Source of the DNA: Treponema sp.
GTDB lineage: Bacteria > Spirochaetota > Spirochaetia > Treponematales > Breznakiellaceae
DNA length: 25,525 nt
Reading direction: 5' to 3'
Assembly (NCBI GenBank): GCA_031263265.1
Contig: JAISGE010000030.1
Location: 1 to 25,525 of the forward strand
Shown one piece after another: positions 23,025 through 25,525 of this stretch. The notes under the pieces were generated by a model. It did not search any database. It saw only the letters and a list, made by a program, of their open reading frames with translations, and had not been told where the DNA came from. Numbering within the stretch: position 1 is the first letter of the stretch; the number at the start of each line of letters is the position of its first letter. Made by a program: the position numbers and the translations under genes.

Positions 23025-24509
23025 ATGGGCCAGGCTCTGGTCGAAATACGCAATATTACCAAGAAATTTCCTGGTGTAGCCGCCTTGCAGGATGTTTCTT
23101 TTACTATTAATACGGGGGAGATTCACGCGCTTATCGGAGAAAACGGCGCGGGAAAATCCACCCTGATCAAGATTCTTTCGGGGCTCTATAAGCCCGAAAC
23201 CGGCGGCGAGATCGTTTTTGCCGGGGAACCCCTGCGGGAGTATTCCGCCCTGGAATCCCTGCACCGGGGGATTGTGGTCATTTATCAGGATTTCTCCCTT
23301 TTTTCAAACCTGTCGGTGCTGGAAAACATCGCCCTTGGGCCCTATGTCAAGGATGGAAAGCGGCTGGTGGACTGGAAGGCCATGCGGGAAATCGCCGAAG
23401 CTGCCATGAAGAAGCTGCAGATACAAATCGATCTTGATGTCCCGGTGGGCTCCTTGTCCGTGGCAAAGCAGCAACTGGTCGCCATTGCCCGGGCCCTGGC
23501 AAACCAGGCCCGGCTTTTGGTGCTGGACGAGCCGACCTCGGCGCTTTCCAAGGGTGAAGTGGTAAAACTTTTCGAGATTATGCGCTCCCTTAAAGATGAA
23601 GGGCTCGCTCTGCTCTTTGTCAGCCACAAGCTGGACGAGCTTTTCGCGGTTTCCGACCGGTTCACCGTGTTTCGGGACGGCCGGTGTATGGGTACCTTTG
23701 AGGGGAGCGAGCTGGACGACGACCGGCTGATTTCCCTGATGGTGGGGCGGAAAATCGTATACCGGATCTTTGAAAAAAACAAACGGGACGACGTGATTAT
23801 GGAGGTTAGGAACCTCTCCAAGGCGGGGCAGTTCCGGGATATTAGTTTCAAACTGAACCGCGGGGAGATTTTGGGGATTACCGGGCTTGTCGGCGCGGGA
23901 CGGACCGAGGTCGCCCAGGCCATATTCGGCCTCAATTCCTTTGATTCCGGGGAGATACTGCTTGAGGGAAAGCCCTTGCGGATCCAGAAACCCGGGGGAG
24001 CGGTGGAAAAGGGTATTGCCTATGTTCCGGAGAACCGCCTGCAGGAAGGCCTTGTGCTGGGAAAATCCGTTAAGGACAACCTGGTCATTACGGTATTGGG
24101 TGCCATCTCTAACCGGGTGGGTCTGGTGGATAATACAAAAAAATCGAAACTTACCGCAGAATGGATGGAAAAACTCAATATCAAGCCGGCCCTGCCGGAT
24201 TTGCCCACGTCCAAATTATCCGGGGGTAATCAGCAGCGGGTGGTGCTTTCCAAATGGCTTGCCACCAATCCCAAGATATTGATGGTGGACGAGCCGACCA
24301 ACGGCGTCGACGTGGGGGCAAAAACCGAAATTCATCAGATTCTGCGGAGCCTCGCGGAGTCGGGGATCGCGGTGATCGTTATTTCCTCGGAACTGCCGGA
24401 GATTCTCGCCATCACCGACCGGGTTATTATTATGCGCCGGGGCAGGATAAGCGCGGAATGGTTCTGCGAAGATCTGAACCAGGAAGACATTTTGAGCAAG
24501 GCGATATAA
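23025..24509 (+). CDS. sugar ABC transporter ATPase, RbsA/MglA/XylG type, two ATPase domains
   Basis: The 494-residue protein holds two ABC domains. Domain 1 has Walker A GENGAGKST (38-46), a divergent signature LSVAKQQLVAIARA and Walker B LLVLDEPTSALS. Domain 2 has the degenerate Walker A GLVGAGRTE usual for this family, signature LSGGNQQRVVLSKWL and LMVDEPTNGVDVGAKTE. It drives uptake of a monosaccharide (ribose, galactose or xylose class) through the following permease. GGAGG lies 5 bases before the ATG. Third codon positions look richer in G and C than in the genes at 1-16 kb. No substrate-binding protein is seen in the window; it may lie beyond the right edge or elsewhere. Confidence 0.93.
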   Translation: MGQALVEIRNITKKFPGVAALQDVSFTINTGEIHALIGENGAGKSTLIKILSGLYKPETGGEIVFAGEPLREYSALESLHRGIVVIYQDFSLFSNLSVLENIALGPYVKDGKRLVDWKAMREIAEAAMKKLQIQIDLDVPVGSLSVAKQQLVAIARALANQARLLVLDEPTSALSKGEVVKLFEIMRSLKDEGLALLFVSHKLDELFAVSDRFTVFRDGRCMGTFEGSELDDDRLISLMVGRKIVYRIFEKNKRDDVIMEVRNLSKAGQFRDISFKLNRGEILGITGLVGAGRTEVAQAIFGLNSFDSGEILLEGKPLRIQKPGGAVEKGIAYVPENRLQEGLVLGKSVKDNLVITVLGAISNRVGLVDNTKKSKLTAEWMEKLNIKPALPDLPTSKLSGGNQQRVVLSKWLATNPKILMVDEPTNGVDVGAKTEIHQILRSLAESGIAVIVISSELPEILAITDRVIIMRRGRISAEWFCEDLNQEDILSKAI

Positions 24510-24512
24510 GGG

Positions 24513-25523
24513 ATGGCTATGAAAATCAACTTACTAAAACTGCGGGAACTGCCGATTTTGCTGGTTCTGGTGGGAATCTCACTTATTATCACCGTGGTAA
24601 ACCCGTCTTTCGCTACCCTGGAAAATTTCCTCGACCTGCTAAAGGGAAACCTGACCCTGGCGATTATGTCCCTGGGGATGCTCCTGGTGATCCTTACCGG
24701 GGGAATAGACGTCTCGGTGGCCTCGGTGATCACTGCGGTTACGGTGATCACAGGCTTTTTCCTGATCCGGGTGAGCTCCAACATATTCCTGGCCCTTACG
24801 GTCGCCTGTCTTGCCGGAACCGCCCTGGGGTTTATCAACGGTTGTTTTATTTCCCGGCTTAAAATTCCCCCCATTGTGGCGACCCTGGGCACCATGAGTA
24901 TTATTTTGGGGATTGTGCTCTATAAAACCAACGGCAACTGGATCACCGGAATCCCCGGGGACTTCATCAATTTCGGCCGCCTCACGGTGTTTAATGTTAC
25001 CCTGAAAAGCGGCCGGGTCATTGGTTTTCCGGTACAGGGCTTTATGTTGATCTTGGCCATTGTCCTTACCTGGTTTATCCTGAAAAAGACCGTTATCGGC
25101 AGGGGCATCTATGCCATCGGGGGCAACCTTGAATCCGCGGAACGGATGGGATTCAAGTCCGCCCGGATTTTAACCTTTGTCTACAGTTACGAGGGCTTTC
25201 TTATCGGCCTGGCCGCGGTGTCCCATACGTCCATTATGCGGCAGGTCGATCCCAACGCCTTCCTGGGCTTTGAGATGCAGGTGATTGCCGCGGTGGTTCT
25301 GGGCGGGGCCAGCACCCTGGGGGGAACGGGCAGCGTCCTGGGGACCCTGCTCGGGGTGGCGATATTCTGCGTTATCAATAACGGCCTTATCCTGATGAAG
25401 ATCCCTACGTTCTGGCAAAAGATCGTGGTGGGGATTATCATTGTGGGGTCCATCGCCATTGATATGACCCAAAAACAGCGGGCCGAACGGAAGCAGATCC
25501 GGGTTGACGTGGAGCAGGCATGA
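24513..25523 (+). CDS. sugar ABC transporter permease, RbsC/XylH/MglC type
   Basis: The 336-residue inner-membrane protein has many hydrophobic spans. Family motifs include MSLGMLLVILTGGIDVSVASV near residue 50, the PPIVATLGTMSI segment near 128, YAIGGNLESAERMG and the MQVIAAVVLGGASTLGGTGSVLGTLLG block near 260. It forms the sugar channel with the ATPase, 3 bases upstream. The start is ATG 24513 or ATG 24519 (MKINLLK); AAGGGA fits the second slightly better. The stop TGA lies inside the ATG of a further gene (25520-25522), as in operons with two permeases. Confidence 0.93.
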   Translation: MAMKINLLKLRELPILLVLVGISLIITVVNPSFATLENFLDLLKGNLTLAIMSLGMLLVILTGGIDVSVASVITAVTVITGFFLIRVSSNIFLALTVACLAGTALGFINGCFISRLKIPPIVATLGTMSIILGIVLYKTNGNWITGIPGDFINFGRLTVFNVTLKSGRVIGFPVQGFMLILAIVLTWFILKKTVIGRGIYAIGGNLESAERMGFKSARILTFVYSYEGFLIGLAAVSHTSIMRQVDPNAFLGFEMQVIAAVVLGGASTLGGTGSVLGTLLGVAIFCVINNGLILMKIPTFWQKIVVGIIIVGSIAIDMTQKQRAERKQIRVDVEQA

Positions 25524-25525
25524 AA
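25520..25525 (+). CDS. start of a further gene, cut off by the window end
   Basis: ATGAAA begins at 25520 in an ATGA overlap with the permease stop. This is the arrangement seen throughout this window for coupled genes, so the next operon gene (perhaps a second permease) probably starts here. Only two codons are visible. Confidence 0.4.

Noticed and set aside
1..25525. CRISPR arrays, insertion sequences, tRNA or rRNA genes
   Set aside because: No spaced direct repeats, transposase frames or RNA gene signatures were seen on either strand.

Overview
The window looks like chromosome of a spirochaete of the genus Treponema, probably a gut (termite-type) treponeme rather than T. pallidum. The grounds are a single open frame joining cytidylate kinase to ribosomal protein S1 (known from Treponema, e.g. 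TP0279 of T. pallidum), many TPR proteins and lipoproteins with spirochaete-style lipoboxes, roughly balanced GC, and genes for corrinoid import and an anaerobic siroheme reductase that suit an acetogenic or anaerobic gut lifestyle. The genus call is inference from content; no database was searched.

Layout. (1) 1-651, plus strand: 3' part of a PfkB-family sugar-phosphate kinase, converging on the next block with a 4-base overlap. (2) 648-15403, minus strand: a long collinear block read from right to left as purH, cmk-rpsA fusion, sigma-54 activator, membrane-anchored TPR protein, two lipoproteins, nnr (NAD(P)HX repair), a one-TM protein, a small helical protein, rsmD, a short TPR-like protein, a 395-residue TPR protein and rlmN. 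It mixes translation and rRNA-modification genes with envelope proteins of unknown role; several neighbours overlap by ATGA, so they are probably transcribed together. (3) 15404-15735: a 332-base divergent spacer. (4) 15736-16847, plus strand: a siroheme sulfite/nitrite reductase-like protein with two ferredoxin clusters, translationally coupled to a TusA-like protein. (5) 16879-16918: a perfect 40-base palindrome between convergent genes. (6) 16970-22717, minus strand: six tightly packed genes forming two complete binding protein / permease / ATPase importers of the BtuFCD/FecBCDE type. Their leader (22724-22908) has the core of a compact cobalamin riboswitch and a hairpin that can hide the first ribosome-binding site, so the substrate is probably a corrinoid. 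(7) 23025-25525, plus strand: ATPase and permease of a ribose/galactose-type sugar ABC importer, running off the end of the window.

Most notable points: an internal Shine-Dalgarno and ATG exactly at the S1 boundary of the cmk-rpsA fusion; the riboswitch with a readable translational switch in front of a doubled importer; the reductase/TusA pair with a CPxT motif; the perfect palindrome; a duplicated ribosome-binding site with an upstream ORF ahead of purH; and a dispersed repeat present in a long, hairpin-bearing form and a short form.
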